A stretch of 54,274 nucleotides of DNA from an uncultured Paludibacter sp. (GTDB taxonomy: Bacteria; Bacteroidota; Bacteroidia; Bacteroidales; Paludibacteraceae), in NCBI GenBank assembly GCA_937897985.1, contig CALCBD010000064.1:1-54274 (forward strand). Reading direction: 5' to 3'. Positions 26,072-36,244 of the stretch are shown one piece after another; position 1 is the first letter of the stretch; each line of letters begins with the position of its first letter. A model generated the notes under the pieces. The model was given only the letters and a program-made list of their open reading frames with translations. It was not told where the DNA came from and made no database searches. The position numbers and the translations under genes were made by a program.

Positions 26072-29000
26072 TTATCTTATCAGTTTAGTCGTAACATTCT
26101 TGTTCGAAATTAAACATGATTTGGTTGAAGGCAAGCACGTCAAATATAAAGTTGCTTCATCACAAGCAGAAGGTGTTGCATTGTCACATTTGATATAAAT
26201 CACACTCAAAGTACCAACATAAGGTGTTAATGGTATAAAAGTATAAGTACCATTTGAATTTAACGTAAGTGAACCGATACCATTTATTGTGTTTGAACTA
26301 CCTATTGTTATACCTGTACCATTTATAGTAGCACTACTTACCGTATGGGTATTTCCTTCTGGGTCAAAATCATTTGTCAAAACGCTTCCTGTCATTGTGG
26401 TGCCTTGAGGTTTAGAATTTGCATCATCATTTGCATAAGTAGTATTGCCGTTATTTGGCAACACATTGATACTTAATATTGCAGCATCAGTACCACCGTG
26501 TCCGTCACTTATAGTATAACTAATATCATTTATTGTTCCGGTAAATCCGGCTGAAGGAGTAAATGTATAACTTCCATTGGAACTCAGAGTTATCGAACCT
26601 GCGTTTGCAACTGCGGCTCCACCTAAATTAACACCTGCAACCGTTGATGCGCTACCAATATTAACGCTCGAAACTGTAACCGTTAAAGCATTTCCATCAG
26701 GGTCACTATCATTTGCAATAACAGTTGAACTGATAGCAACTCCTGCTTTAGTTGAAGATACATCGTTTTGTGCAACTGGGATATTATTTGTAATTTTAAC
26801 CGTAGGTAATACTTCGATAGACAATATTGCGTTATCAGTAGACCCATTTGCTCCAGCACCAATATAAGTAATCGGATTAATGGTACCTGTAAATCCTGTA
26901 GTAGGAGTAAAGCTATACGTACCATCAGTATTCATAGTTAATGAACCGGCATTTGTCACTGCATTGCCTAAATCATTAACACCTGCAACTATCGTTGGCG
27001 TAGCAATTGGAATATTATTACCACCAATCGATGCGGATGAAATACTTGTAACTCCCTCATCATTTGTCATCAACTGACCAGACACTGAAATATTCATTGG
27101 AGTTTGTTGAATATCATTATCCGCAATTACTCCTTTTGGCAACGAAGTTAAATATAAAGTGGCTTCATCACATACGGATGGTGAACCATTGTCACATTTA
27201 CTATAAATAATTGCTACAGTTCCTACAAAGTTTGCTAACGGAATAAAAGTATATGAACCATCAGTACTAAGAGTTAAAGAACCAACACTTGGAATTGAAG
27301 TAGATGTTCCAATAGTAATTGAAGTAGCACCTGCATTTGCCGAACTTACTTCTTGTGTATTTCCCTCAGGATCAGTATCATTAGTCAATACACTTCCAGT
27401 CATTGTTGTTCCTTTTGGAGCAGAATTGGCATCGTCATTGGCAAAAGTTGAATTCGTATTTTTTGGTAGCACATTGATACTTAATATTGCTGTATCTGTC
27501 CCTCCATTTCCATCACTTATGGTATAAGTAATGTCATTCACAGTTCCGGTAAAACCTGCAGATGGTGTAAATATATATGATCCTGTTGAAGAAAGTGTTA
27601 TCGACCCTGCATTAGCAACAGCACCACCACCCAAATCTAAACCCGAAACTGTGGTAGCACTTCCAATTGTAACGCTTGAACTGATCACAGTCAAGGAATT
27701 TCCATCAGGGTCACTGTCATTTGACAACACAGTAGAACTTACGGATATTCCCATTTCTGTTGATGCGACATCATTCTGAGCAACGGGAGGATTATTTCCC
27801 GGCAAAACAACGGGCAAGACTTCAATTGACAATATTGCGTTATCTGTAGAATTATTTGCACCAGCACCTACATAAGTTACAGGGTTAATTGTTCCTGTAA
27901 AGCCTGAAGCAGGTGTAAAACTATAAGTACCAACTCCATTTATAGTAAGTAAACCAGCATTAGCGATAGTATTGCCTGCGTCATCGATACCCGATACTTG
28001 TTTCGCTACACCTAAAGTAAATGAACTACCACCTATAGTTGCCGAAGAAATACTTGTTACACCTTCATCATTAGTCATCAATTGACCGGAAACAGCTGTA
28101 TTCATTGGTGTTTGCTGAATATCGTTCTCTGCAATAATACCTCTTGGCAATGATGTTAGATATAATGTTGCTTCGTCACAAACCGAAGGTGTTCCATTGT
28201 CACATTTGCTATATATTACTGGTATAGTTCCTACAAAAGTAGACAAAGGTACAAACGTATAATTACCGTTTGACAACAGTGTTAATGAACCTACACTTGG
28301 AATAGTTGTTGCAGAGCCAATATTTATAGTTGTTCCACTAGCATTTGCCGAACTTACAGTTTGGGTATTACCTTCGGGATCTGTATCATTAGTCAATATA
28401 TTGCCCGTCATAGTTGATCCTCTTGGAGCAGAATTGGCATCATCGTTAGCATAAGTAGTATTACCATTATTAGGCAATACATTTATATTGAGAATGGCAG
28501 CATCAGTCAATCCGGAAGGATCTTGAATAATGTATGAAATATCATTTATTGTCCCTATAAATCCGTTGGATGGGGTAAATGTATAAGTCCCGTTTGTATT
28601 CAAAGTTATTAATCCTGCATTTACAACTATATTCCCATTGTAATCAACTCCTGAAACAATAGTAGGAGTTCCCAAAGTAACACTTGAACTCAAAATGGTC
28701 AAGACATCGCCATCCGGATCGCTATCATTTTGTAAAATAGAAGAGTTAACAGCAATATTCATTTCAGTTGTAGCTACATCATTCTGAGCAACAGGAGGAT
28801 TATTACCAGGCCAAACTTTTGGCAATACTTCTATTGATAAAATAGCGTTATCAACTGTCCCATTTGCATCAGCTCCGGTATATGTCACAGAATTGATTGT
28901 TCCTGTAAAACCAGAAGTGGGAGTAAAAGTATAAGTTCCAACTCCATTAATAGTAAGCATTCCGGCATTAGCGATAGTATTGCCTGCGTCATCGATACCC

Positions 29001-30160
29001 GATACTTGTTTCGCTACTCCTAAAGTAAATGGACTTCCACCTATAGTTGCCGAAGATATACTTGTAACGCCTTCATCATTAGTCATTAATTGACCGGAAA
29101 CCGCTGTATTCATTGGAGTTTGTTGAATGTCATTCTCAGCAATTATAATTCTTGGTAGAGTAGTAAGGTAAAGTGTTGCCTGATCACATGCCTGCGGAAT
29201 ACCGTTATCACATTTGTTATAAATAACCGGAACAGTCCCAACAAAATTAGTTAGTGGCACAAATGTATAAGCTCCGACTGATGTTACAGTTAATGTACCT
29301 TTTCCTGGAATCAGAGTTGCCGAACCCACTGTAATTGATGTCCCATTCACATTCAGCGAAGTTACAGTTTGTGTATTTGCTTCAGGATCAAAATCATTTG
29401 TCAAGATATTGCCGGTCATTGTTGTTCCTTGAGGTTTTGCAATGGCATCATCATTGGCATAAGTTGTATTAACAATATAAGGCAATACATTTATGTTCAA
29501 TTTAGCAACATCTGTACCTCCATTTCCATCGCTAATTGTGTATGTTATATCATCAATAGTGCCTGTAAAACCGGTAGCAGGTATAAAAGTATAGATTCCG
29601 GTTGAATTTAAGGTTATTGTACCCGCGTTTGAAACAACAGTTGAATTTAAATCTATTCCGGAAACAGTCGTTGAACTCCCCAATGTGATTGGACTTCCTC
29701 CAATACTTGCCAAACTAACAGTCAATGTATTGCCATCCGGGTCGCTATCGTTATTTAGAATAGTAGCACCTGTAATTGTCACATTCATCTTCGTTGAATT
29801 TACATCGTTTTGCGCTACCGGAGGGTTATTGCCTGGCCATACTTTTGGCAAAACTTCAATTGACAAAATGGCACTATCATTAGCTCCACCTAATCCAGTA
29901 CCAACATAAGTAATCGGATCAATTGTTCCGGTAAAACCATTGGTTGGAGTAAATGTATAAGTCCCATCAGTATTGATAGTGATAGAACCAGCATTGGTTA
30001 TGGTATTTCCGGCATCATCGACGCCCGATACAATTGTTGGAGTAGCCATTGTGATAGTATTGCCACCAATTGTAGCTGAAGTAACGCTTGTCACGCCCTT
30101 GTCGTTCGTCATTAGCTGACCTGAAACGGCTGTATTTAAAGGCGTTTGCTGAATATCGTT
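26072..30160. repeat. Four tandem DNA units of about 1.01 kb inside the giant gene
   Basis: The matching word TGAATATC or its variant occurs at 27108, 28116, 29124 and 30150, spacing 1008, 1008 and 1026 bases, always a multiple of 3 (336 or 342 codons). Each unit holds three different cadherin-like repeats. Near-identity between units over long stretches suggests gene conversion or recent expansion, and allows length change by recombination without a frameshift. Confidence 0.85.
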
Positions 30161-33100
30161 AGTAGCAATTGGAGATGCATTGTTTACTATCATTTCGTCA
30201 TATTGACTACATGATCCATTTGTAGCAGTCCATCTGAATGTATAAGTACCCGGAATGGTGCCTGTAATAGATGTAGTTGGCGAGTTTGGAGTTGTAATTG
30301 TAGGTATATTCGGTCCACTTATCTTCGACCATGTACCAGTTCCAGAGCTAATTGTATTGCCGGCCATTGTAAATTGAGAGGCGTTACTTAAATTTTGGTC
30401 AGGTCCTGCATTGGGTTGAGTAGTGATATTATCAATAGTTACAGCAACATCATCCGTACTCGACGGACATATACCGTTGGAAACAGTCCATCTAAAGCCA
30501 TAAGATCCAACAACAGCACCAATAATTGAAGTAGTTGGTGATGATGGCGTTGATATATTAACGGCTCCACCTGAAATCTGAGTCCAGACTCCTGTTCCCA
30601 CCGTTGGGGCTGTTGCCGCTAAATTTAAAGGTGAATATAAACATGAACTGAAATCAGCACCTGCATTAGCTGTAGATGGATTTTCGTTTATAACAACAGT
30701 CACCTCATCGTAAAGTGAACATGTTCCTAATAATGCAGTCCATCTAAACACATATGTCCCTGGTAACATTGAAGTTACAGTTGTAGTTGGATTATTGACA
30801 TTAGTTATTGTACAACTTGGTCCACTTTCCTTGGACCAGGTTCCAGTACCTGAAATTATTGTATTTCCGGCGAGTTCTGTTGAAACTGCACCACATAAAC
30901 TCTGGTCACTGCCGGCAGTTGGTATTGTAGGGTTATCAAAAACAGTGATTGATACTTCGTCAAACACAGGTGTACATGCCCCACTCGAAATTGTCCAACG
31001 AAAAACATATGTACCCGCGATCAAACCTGTAACTTTAGAATTATAAGATATCGTAGATGAAAATACAGCCGTATTTGGACCAGATATCTGACTCCATAAT
31101 CCTGTACCATTTATTGGAACAGATGCAGCCATATATGCCACGCTTCCACATACATGCGGCTGGTCAGCTCCTGCATTAGCAGTAGCATCAATATTACTAA
31201 TTCTAATAACAACCCTATCGGTACTTGAACATGATCCATTCGTTATTTTCCAGTCGTACATATAAGTTCCAGCCTGAGCAGGAGTTGCTCCTATTCCTAT
31301 TGTAGCTGTCGGATTTGATGTACTTGATATTGTTGGTGTATTTGGACCTGAAACTCTTGTCCATTGACCTGTCCCTGAAGTTGGTGTATTGGCAGTCATT
31401 GTCCAACTTGTCACCCCGCATAAATCTTTATCGACTCCGGCATTTGCGACTGTTGGTGTCGAAATAATTACCAGCATATCATCCGAACTTGTACAACCAG
31501 GGGTGGAAATTGAATATCTAAAAGTATATGTTCCAGCTATTAATCCTGATGCGGTAGCCGTTGATGGTGTAGTGACAGTTAAAGTAGCTGTATTTGGAAC
31601 TGTTCCTACCTGACTCCATGTACCCGTTGTAGAAGCATTCCCAAAAAGGTTTGCAGAAGTTGCTTCACAAGAGCTTTGATCAGCACCTGCATTTGCTGGC
31701 GGCACCACCTGTACAGAAACATCATCAGTTGAAGGTGTACAATATGGACCGTTTTGAATAGTCCATCTGAATACATAAGTTCCTGTAGTTAGTCCTGTTA
31801 TAGTTGTAGTTGCTGAATTAAGACTTGTTATTGTCGGTGTATTTGGACCGCTAATTACCGACCAGTATCCTGTACCTTGTCCTGCTCCCGGAGTATTAGC
31901 AGCCATTGTAGTTGTTGTACCAGATCCACAAATGAAAATATCATTTCCGGCAGCAGCAGTCGCAGGAGGTGTTGATACTGATAACTTCACTTCATCATAA
32001 TTCGAAGAACAGGTTCCGTTGGTTATCGTCCATCTCAACACATAAACACCGGAAGATAAATTAGAAACAGTTGATGTAGGACTATTGACATCGCTAAATA
32101 CGACACCACCCGAACCACTCACCACTGTCCATGTTCCAACTCCAGCTGTCGATCCGGTTGAAGCAACATTTCCTGCTAAGGTTGTGGTTGTTCCACAAAT
32201 AATCTGATCGCTTCCTGCATTGGCAGTAGTTGTTGGTTTTAAAATACTAATTGATACTGTATCACGGGTAACAGTACAAGCATTTCGGGTTATAGCCCAT
32301 TCAAATTGATAGTTCCCATCTGACAACCCAGTTACTGTTGAATTATAAGTACCTGGAGATGTAATTGTAGCTGCTGTACCGGATATCTGAGTCCACAATC
32401 CTGTTGCAGGACTTGGATCATTTCCAGCCAAAGTGATAGTTGTAGTTCCCGAAGCTAAACATTGATCGGGTCCAGCAACTGAAGCTATTGGACCTACGGT
32501 AGTATTGGCGGTGATAATCACCTGATCATTTGTAGAACCACATCCATTTGTAATGGTCCATGTAAAAGTATATACAGTATTTGCCGACATTCCTGTAACC
32601 ACAGCATTCTTTGAATTAATATTCGAAAAATTTATTCCGGTTGAAGGACTTACTGACCATGTTCCGGTTTCGTTAAGTACTGGCGCATTGCCTTGTAGGA
32701 CTAATGGTGAATTGTAACAAACTGTTTGATCTTCACCTGCATTAGCTTGAGTTGGTGTTGTCGACGCTACACCTACAGTCACATCAGCCTGATTAGTACT
32801 ACATTGATCACCATTGCTAATCAACCATCTGAAAACATATTTTCCATTAGTCATTCCTGAAATAGCAGTTTTCGGATCATATTTATTGGCAAAAACAGCT
32901 GTATTTGGACCAGATATTTGTGACCAAACTCCGGTGCCAGTACCTGCAGCCGGTACATTCGCATTTAAAGTTCCATTATATACACTACAAGCAAAAAGCT
33001 GATTAGAACCGGCTGTTGCTAAAGAAGGTGTTTTTGACATATAAACTGTAATTTCATCATATACTGTTTCGCATGTAGAACCCGTACCTGATGCTTTTCT

Positions 33101-34504
33101 TAGACGGACTAAATAAGTACCTCCTTGATCTAAGCCGGTTAAAACAAGTGGACTTGCAGCAGTAGCATAAGCTGAAGGTATAGTAGGAAAACTTGTAGTT
33201 GCAGGTCCGCTAATAATACTATATTGTACTGTACCGGTTCCACTGTGGGTATAAGCAATACTTGCTGTTGTTGCACCACATGTAGAGAATAAAGGTTTGG
33301 ATGTGGTAATTGAAAGTGCTGGAGGAGTACCGTAAGAAATGCTAACATCTTTTGTAGATGTACAACCCGAAGTTGGATTGCTAATTGTATATCTGAATGT
33401 ATAATTAGATGTACCGTTCAAACCTGTAACAGTTGTAATTGGACTTGTGGGACTACCAATTACTACTCCAGAAGTTGGACCAACAGTTTGTGTCCATGTT
33501 CCGGTTTCAAATACCTTTGGAGTATTACCAACTAATACAACATTATCCCGCCCATCACAAAAAGGCATAGTAGGATTTCCGCTTATTGCTGCTGAAGCAG
33601 TTGTTGCTGCTCCAATCCCGGCGGGAACAGTAATCTGAACATCGTCCGATCCACTGATACAAGATCCTACAGCTGTCCATCTAAAAATATAAACCCCTTC
33701 TCTTAGGTTTGTTAAACCTGAATTATTCGCATTTGGAGATGTTATACCCGGTACATTGGGACCACTTACAACTGTCCATGTACCTATCTGCCCACCTGTA
33801 CCATTACCCACAAAACTACCTGCTAAAGTTGCAGTTGTTGATGGTGGGTTATAACAAGCTGCTAGTGTTTGATCCGGCCCTGCTGTAAATGGACTTACTC
33901 CTCCAATTTTGGGAATGATAACATCATCAAAAGAGCTACAACCTGTTGAGGCATTTGTAATAGTCCATCTCAATACTGAATTACCCGCAACTGTATTTTG
34001 CATCGTAAATGCAGAAGTTGGGGAACTTGGTGTGGTGATTGTTAAACCGCTACCGGAAACTACACTCCATGCTCCTGTCTCACCTGATCCAACAGAATTT
34101 GCTGCAAGTCTACGTGTTGCTGCGGAAGCATTTGGACAAATTGGATCAAAATCAGGTCCTGCATTAGCAACAGTAATTTTATTCACTATCACCTGCATAT
34201 CATCATATACCAAAGAACCATCCGTACAAGTACTTGAAAACCTAAAAGTATATGTATTTCCTCCTATCAAACCAGTAACAGTAGTACTTAAGCTATTGGG
34301 ATTTGTAATAACAGCTGACGGGCCACCTACCTGTGACCAGGTAGTAACAAGTGGTAATTGAGGTAACCCAGTTGCAGAACCGGTTAGAGTAACTGTTGTA
34401 GCATTTGCACAAACAGTTTGATCAATATCTGCGTTAACACTACAATTTTGACCAAATGAATATGAAGTTACAAAAACCAAAATAAAGATTATAAGTTTTT
34501 TCAT
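26072..34504 (-). CDS. Giant (2810-aa) secreted repeat protein, PKD/Ig-like plus cadherin-like repeats
   Basis: Signal peptide (KKLIIFILVFVTSYSFGQ), so it is exported. Residues about 20-1450 hold roughly 16 repeats of about 90 aa beginning like ANAGADQ..C and containing W..ISGPN, then TYVFRWTI.NG.C, a PKD/Ig-like pattern of Bacteroidota surface proteins. Residues about 1450-2795 hold 12 cadherin/VCBS-like repeats in a fixed A-B-C order, repeated four times: A begins NDIQQTPMNTAVSGQLM, B PPVAQNDV with NDSDPDGN, C TYANDDA with LTNDFDPE. The Asp-rich turns suggest calcium binding. Such proteins act as long surface fibres or adhesins. It ends shortly after the fourth C repeat with no T9SS type A or B sorting domain, and a terminator follows 20 bases later, so the anchoring route is unclear. 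Likely transcribed with the minus-strand genes upstream. Confidence 0.85.
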   Translation of the reverse strand: MKKLIIFILVFVTSYSFGQNCSVNADIDQTVCANATTVTLTGSATGLPQLPLVTTWSQVGGPSAVITNPNSLSTTVTGLIGGNTYTFRFSSTCTDGSLVYDDMQVIVNKITVANAGPDFDPICPNASAATRRLAANSVGSGETGAWSVVSGSGLTITTPSSPTSAFTMQNTVAGNSVLRWTITNASTGCSSFDDVIIPKIGGVSPFTAGPDQTLAACYNPPSTTATLAGSFVGNGTGGQIGTWTVVSGPNVPGITSPNANNSGLTNLREGVYIFRWTAVGSCISGSDDVQITVPAGIGAATTASAAISGNPTMPFCDGRDNVVLVGNTPKVFETGTWTQTVGPTSGVVIGSPTSPITTVTGLNGTSNYTFRYTISNPTSGCTSTKDVSISYGTPPALSITTSKPLFSTCGATTASIAYTHSGTGTVQYSIISGPATTSFPTIPSAYATAASPLVLTGLDQGGTYLVRLRKASGTGSTCETVYDEITVYMSKTPSLATAGSNQLFACSVYNGTLNANVPAAGTGTGVWSQISGPNTAVFANKYDPKTAISGMTNGKYVFRWLISNGDQCSTNQADVTVGVASTTPTQANAGEDQTVCYNSPLVLQGNAPVLNETGTWSVSPSTGINFSNINSKNAVVTGMSANTVYTFTWTITNGCGSTNDQVIITANTTVGPIASVAGPDQCLASGTTTITLAGNDPSPATGLWTQISGTAATITSPGTYNSTVTGLSDGNYQFEWAITRNACTVTRDTVSISILKPTTTANAGSDQIICGTTTTLAGNVASTGSTAGVGTWTVVSGSGGVVFSDVNSPTSTVSNLSSGVYVLRWTITNGTCSSNYDEVKLSVSTPPATAAAGNDIFICGSGTTTTMAANTPGAGQGTGYWSVISGPNTPTITSLNSATTTITGLTTGTYVFRWTIQNGPYCTPSTDDVSVQVVPPANAGADQSSCEATSANLFGNASTTGTWSQVGTVPNTATLTVTTPSTATASGLIAGTYTFRYSISTPGCTSSDDMLVIISTPTVANAGVDKDLCGVTSWTMTANTPTSGTGQWTRVSGPNTPTISSTSNPTATIGIGATPAQAGTYMYDWKITNGSCSSTDRVVIRISNIDATANAGADQPHVCGSVAYMAASVPINGTGLWSQISGPNTAVFSSTISYNSKVTGLIAGTYVFRWTISSGACTPVFDEVSITVFDNPTIPTAGSDQSLCGAVSTELAGNTIISGTGTWSKESGPSCTITNVNNPTTTVTSMLPGTYVFRWTALLGTCSLYDEVTVVINENPSTANAGADFSSCLYSPLNLAATAPTVGTGVWTQISGGAVNISTPSSPTTSIIGAVVGSYGFRWTVSNGICPSSTDDVAVTIDNITTQPNAGPDQNLSNASQFTMAGNTISSGTGTWSKISGPNIPTITTPNSPTTSITGTIPGTYTFRWTATNGSCSQYDEMIVNNASPIATNDIQQTPLNTAVSGQLMTNDKGVTSVTSATIGGNTITMATPTIVSGVDDAGNTITNAGSITINTDGTYTFTPTNGFTGTIDPITYVGTGLGGANDSAILSIEVLPKVWPGNNPPVAQNDVNSTKMNVTITGATILNNDSDPDGNTLTVSLASIGGSPITLGSSTTVSGIDLNSTVVSNAGTITLNSTGIYTFIPATGFTGTIDDITYTISDGNGGTDVAKLNINVLPYIVNTTYANDDAIAKPQGTTMTGNILTNDFDPEANTQTVTSLNVNGTSITVGSATLIPGKGTLTVTSVGAYTFVPLTNFVGTVPVIYNKCDNGIPQACDQATLYLTTLPRIIIAENDIQQTPMNTAVSGQLMTNDEGVTSISSATIGGSPFTLGVAKQVSGIDDAGNTIANAGMLTINGVGTYTFTPTSGFTGTINSVTYTGADANGTVDNAILSIEVLPKVWPGNNPPVAQNDVATTEMNIAVNSSILQNDSDPDGDVLTILSSSVTLGTPTIVSGVDYNGNIVVNAGLITLNTNGTYTFTPSNGFIGTINDISYIIQDPSGLTDAAILNINVLPNNGNTTYANDDANSAPRGSTMTGNILTNDTDPEGNTQTVSSANASGTTINIGSATTIPSVGSLTLLSNGNYTFVPLSTFVGTIPVIYSKCDNGTPSVCDEATLYLTSLPRGIIAENDIQQTPMNTAVSGQLMTNDEGVTSISSATIGGSSFTLGVAKQVSGIDDAGNTIANAGLLTINGVGTYSFTPASGFTGTINPVTYVGAGANNSTDNAILSIEVLPVVLPGNNPPVAQNDVASTEMGISVSSTVLSNDSDPDGNSLTVISSSVTIGSATTVSGLDLGGGAVANAGSITLSSTGSYIFTPSAGFTGTVNDITYTISDGNGGTDTAILSINVLPKNTNSTFANDDANSAPKGTTMTGSVLTNDTDPEGNTQEVSSANAGATSITIGTSTSIPSVGSLTLSTDGSYTFIPLANFVGTVAIIYSKCDNGSPSVCDEATLYLTSLPKGVIADNDIQQTPMNISVSGQLMTNDEGVTSISSASIGGNNIPIATPTIVAGVNDLGNAVTNAGSLTMNTDGTYSFTPTTGFTGTINPITYIGAGANGSTDNAILSIEVLPTVKITNNIPVAQNDVSSTKAGVAISSTVIANDSDPDGNALTVTVSSVNIGSASTVAGVNLGGAAVANAGSITLSSNGSYTFTPSAGFTGTINDISYTISDGHGGTDAAILSINVLPNNGNTTYANDDANSKPQGTTMTGSVLTNDFDPEGNTHTVSSATINGTGITIGSSNTINGIGSLTLNSNGTYTFIPLTPYVGTLSVIYIKCDNATPSACDEATLYLTCLPSTKSCLISNKNVTTKLIR

Positions 34505-34775
34505 TATCTAAGAAATTTTTAGCTATAACCAAGTAATTTTAGTGAGCATTTAATATAAAAAAACTACTTTTATATAGATTTGAATGAGATAAAAATTCAA
34601 CTAAAAATAGGAGTTTTTAACCATTCAATAATAATTTAAATATATTACAAAACAATTAAGTTTCTTTTTTTTAACACATACAATATATTAGTTTGAGTCT
34701 TATCAGATATGAACAGATGGATTCACAAATGACTGTTTAAGAATAAAGTAAGCATAGATACTGAAGAATTTTATA

Positions 34776-35423
34776 TTATTTCAACACAAATACGATGTTA
34801 ATGTACGAACAATCTGTTGCTCCTCCAATAATGTCATAAGTCATTACACCACTTGCATTTATACTTATATTTGCAAAAACTGCATGATCGTAATCAGTGA
34901 TATAATAGTATAGATCTGTTGCTGCAGGCAGAAATGGCACTTTAGCAGGAGCACCGGTGCTGGCTATCGGACTGCTGAACTGTCCGGCGTACAAACTGTA
35001 TAAATCCTTGGTTTTTCCTGTTCCTGTTGTCGAAGTATCGAATGAAACAGATGGCATATAAAACCAGTTGGTATAACGCTGTGGCAGGCGAACCCATTTT
35101 GTACCATCGTTGTAGTAATAACCCGGGCTCACTTCATATCCTGCATCTGAATTGTCGGTTGCGGTGTTATAAACTGTCATCCCTGCTGTATGATTTAAGT
35201 AAGTTGCATACACATTACCATCCGAAGATTTAAGTGGTCCAAAAACACGGGTCGACGTCAGTGCAACTCTTGGCATTAATAACCCCTTGTCACCACCACT
35301 AATCAAATCCAATACAGCTCCCGAATTTGGTACGCTGTTACTGCCTATGGTCACCTGTGCATTTAAATTGCTAAAATACGTTGCTGCCAGAATGATAATC
35401 AGTGTTAAAAAAAACTTCTTCAT
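34776..35423 (-). CDS. Small secreted protein of unknown function
   Basis: 215 aa, signal peptide (KKFFLTLIIILAATYFSNLNAQ). It begins with the phrase VTIGSNSVPNSGAVLDLIS followed by KGLLMPRVAL, a recurrent start of secreted Bacteroidota proteins of unknown role (often tail-fibre-like or surface proteins). The rest is Tyr/Thr/Ser-rich and probably beta. There is no sorting domain at the C-terminus. It lies in line with the giant repeat gene and the T9SS cargo gene on the same strand, so a shared surface structure is plausible. Confidence 0.7.
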   Translation of the reverse strand: MKKFFLTLIIILAATYFSNLNAQVTIGSNSVPNSGAVLDLISGGDKGLLMPRVALTSTRVFGPLKSSDGNVYATYLNHTAGMTVYNTATDNSDAGYEVSPGYYYNDGTKWVRLPQRYTNWFYMPSVSFDTSTTGTGKTKDLYSLYAGQFSSPIASTGAPAKVPFLPAATDLYYYITDYDHAVFANISINASGVMTYDIIGGATDCSYINIVFVLK

Positions 35424-35497
35424 ATGTTTTATTCTTTTATATTTTTATATTTCAATTTTATGTTGATTAATCCCCAAAATAATAATTACCGGGAGGA

Positions 35498-35531
35498 CAA
35501 TTATGAATTATGAATTATGAATTATGAATTA
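35498..35531. repeat. AT-rich short tandem repeat (AATTATG)
   Basis: About four copies of a 7-base unit AATTATG. It is the reverse-oriented relative of 22561-22627. It overlaps the 3' end of the gene at 35515, so the last residues (IIHNS) are encoded by the repeat. Confidence 0.75.
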
Positions 35532-36219
35532 TCCCCCTTCTTTTCCAAACCACGAAGACCAATGTTAACAATAACATAAAAATGGTACCGTCTCCTATAG
35601 GTACATCATTATAAAATGAGTCATTATCAATACCATTCCCCGGATCAAGGGGATCCTCATCATCCAGGTTATTATCAAGAGTAAGTTTTGGATTCGTCAC
35701 ATTGTTGTTAGCCAATGTTTGTGAGAGGTTAAAAACACTGTTTCCTGAACCTGACACATTAATTGAACTGGAGTATGCAAGGAAACCATCAGCAGATCTG
35801 CCTGGATTTTTAGAAAATTCTTCCTCTTTCGTCTGACTGAAGTATGAATAACGATATTTACTATCAGTATTTTTAGTAAACTTTTTTATTGCACCGTTTT
35901 TATCCTTCTGGTTATTAATATCCTCCGGATTTGTTGCAAAAACTGCATCTGACTGACCATTGTTATTGAATAAATTTTTACTCATATTCGCTTTATGTCT
36001 CGCCGCAAAAGTTTTAACCAACGAAGCTTTGTGCGCAGTATAACTCTGAAATTTGGTTTCTTCACCCGGTTGCGATAATTTGTCAAAATTAACAACCGCA
36101 AAAGTATTGTCCGTTTTGAAAGATTTACTTTCTTTATATTCTGATGTTTGCCTTATGATAAAGAAAAAGCAGGCAATCAAAAAAACATTTAAGAAAAATA
36201 TGGCTATATTTTTTTTCAT
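35515..36219 (-). CDS. Membrane-tethered protein with VPIGDG / hydrophobic / KRR C-terminal tail
   Basis: 234 aa. One N-terminal hydrophobic segment (IAIFFLNVFLIACFFFII) then a polar, Ser/Asn/Lys-rich body with no known domain. The C-terminus is tripartite: acidic linker, VPIGDG at residues 206-211, a hydrophobic run (TIFMLLLTLVFVVW) and KRR. This layout resembles short C-terminal sorting signals (PEP-CTERM-like, including the PID-CTERM type of Bacteroidota), where a transpeptidase cuts before the hydrophobic part; the exact family match is not verified. Alternatively it is a simple two-pass membrane protein. It starts 25 bases downstream of a T9SS cargo gene, so the two are co-expressed. The last five residues come from an AT-rich repeat. 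Confidence 0.65.
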   Translation of the reverse strand: MKKNIAIFFLNVFLIACFFFIIRQTSEYKESKSFKTDNTFAVVNFDKLSQPGEETKFQSYTAHKASLVKTFAARHKANMSKNLFNNNGQSDAVFATNPEDINNQKDKNGAIKKFTKNTDSKYRYSYFSQTKEEEFSKNPGRSADGFLAYSSSINVSGSGNSVFNLSQTLANNNVTNPKLTLDNNLDDEDPLDPGNGIDNDSFYNDVPIGDGTIFMLLLTLVFVVWKRRGIIHNS

Positions 36220-36244
36220 CTGAATTTTAATCTAAATTGTTGCT

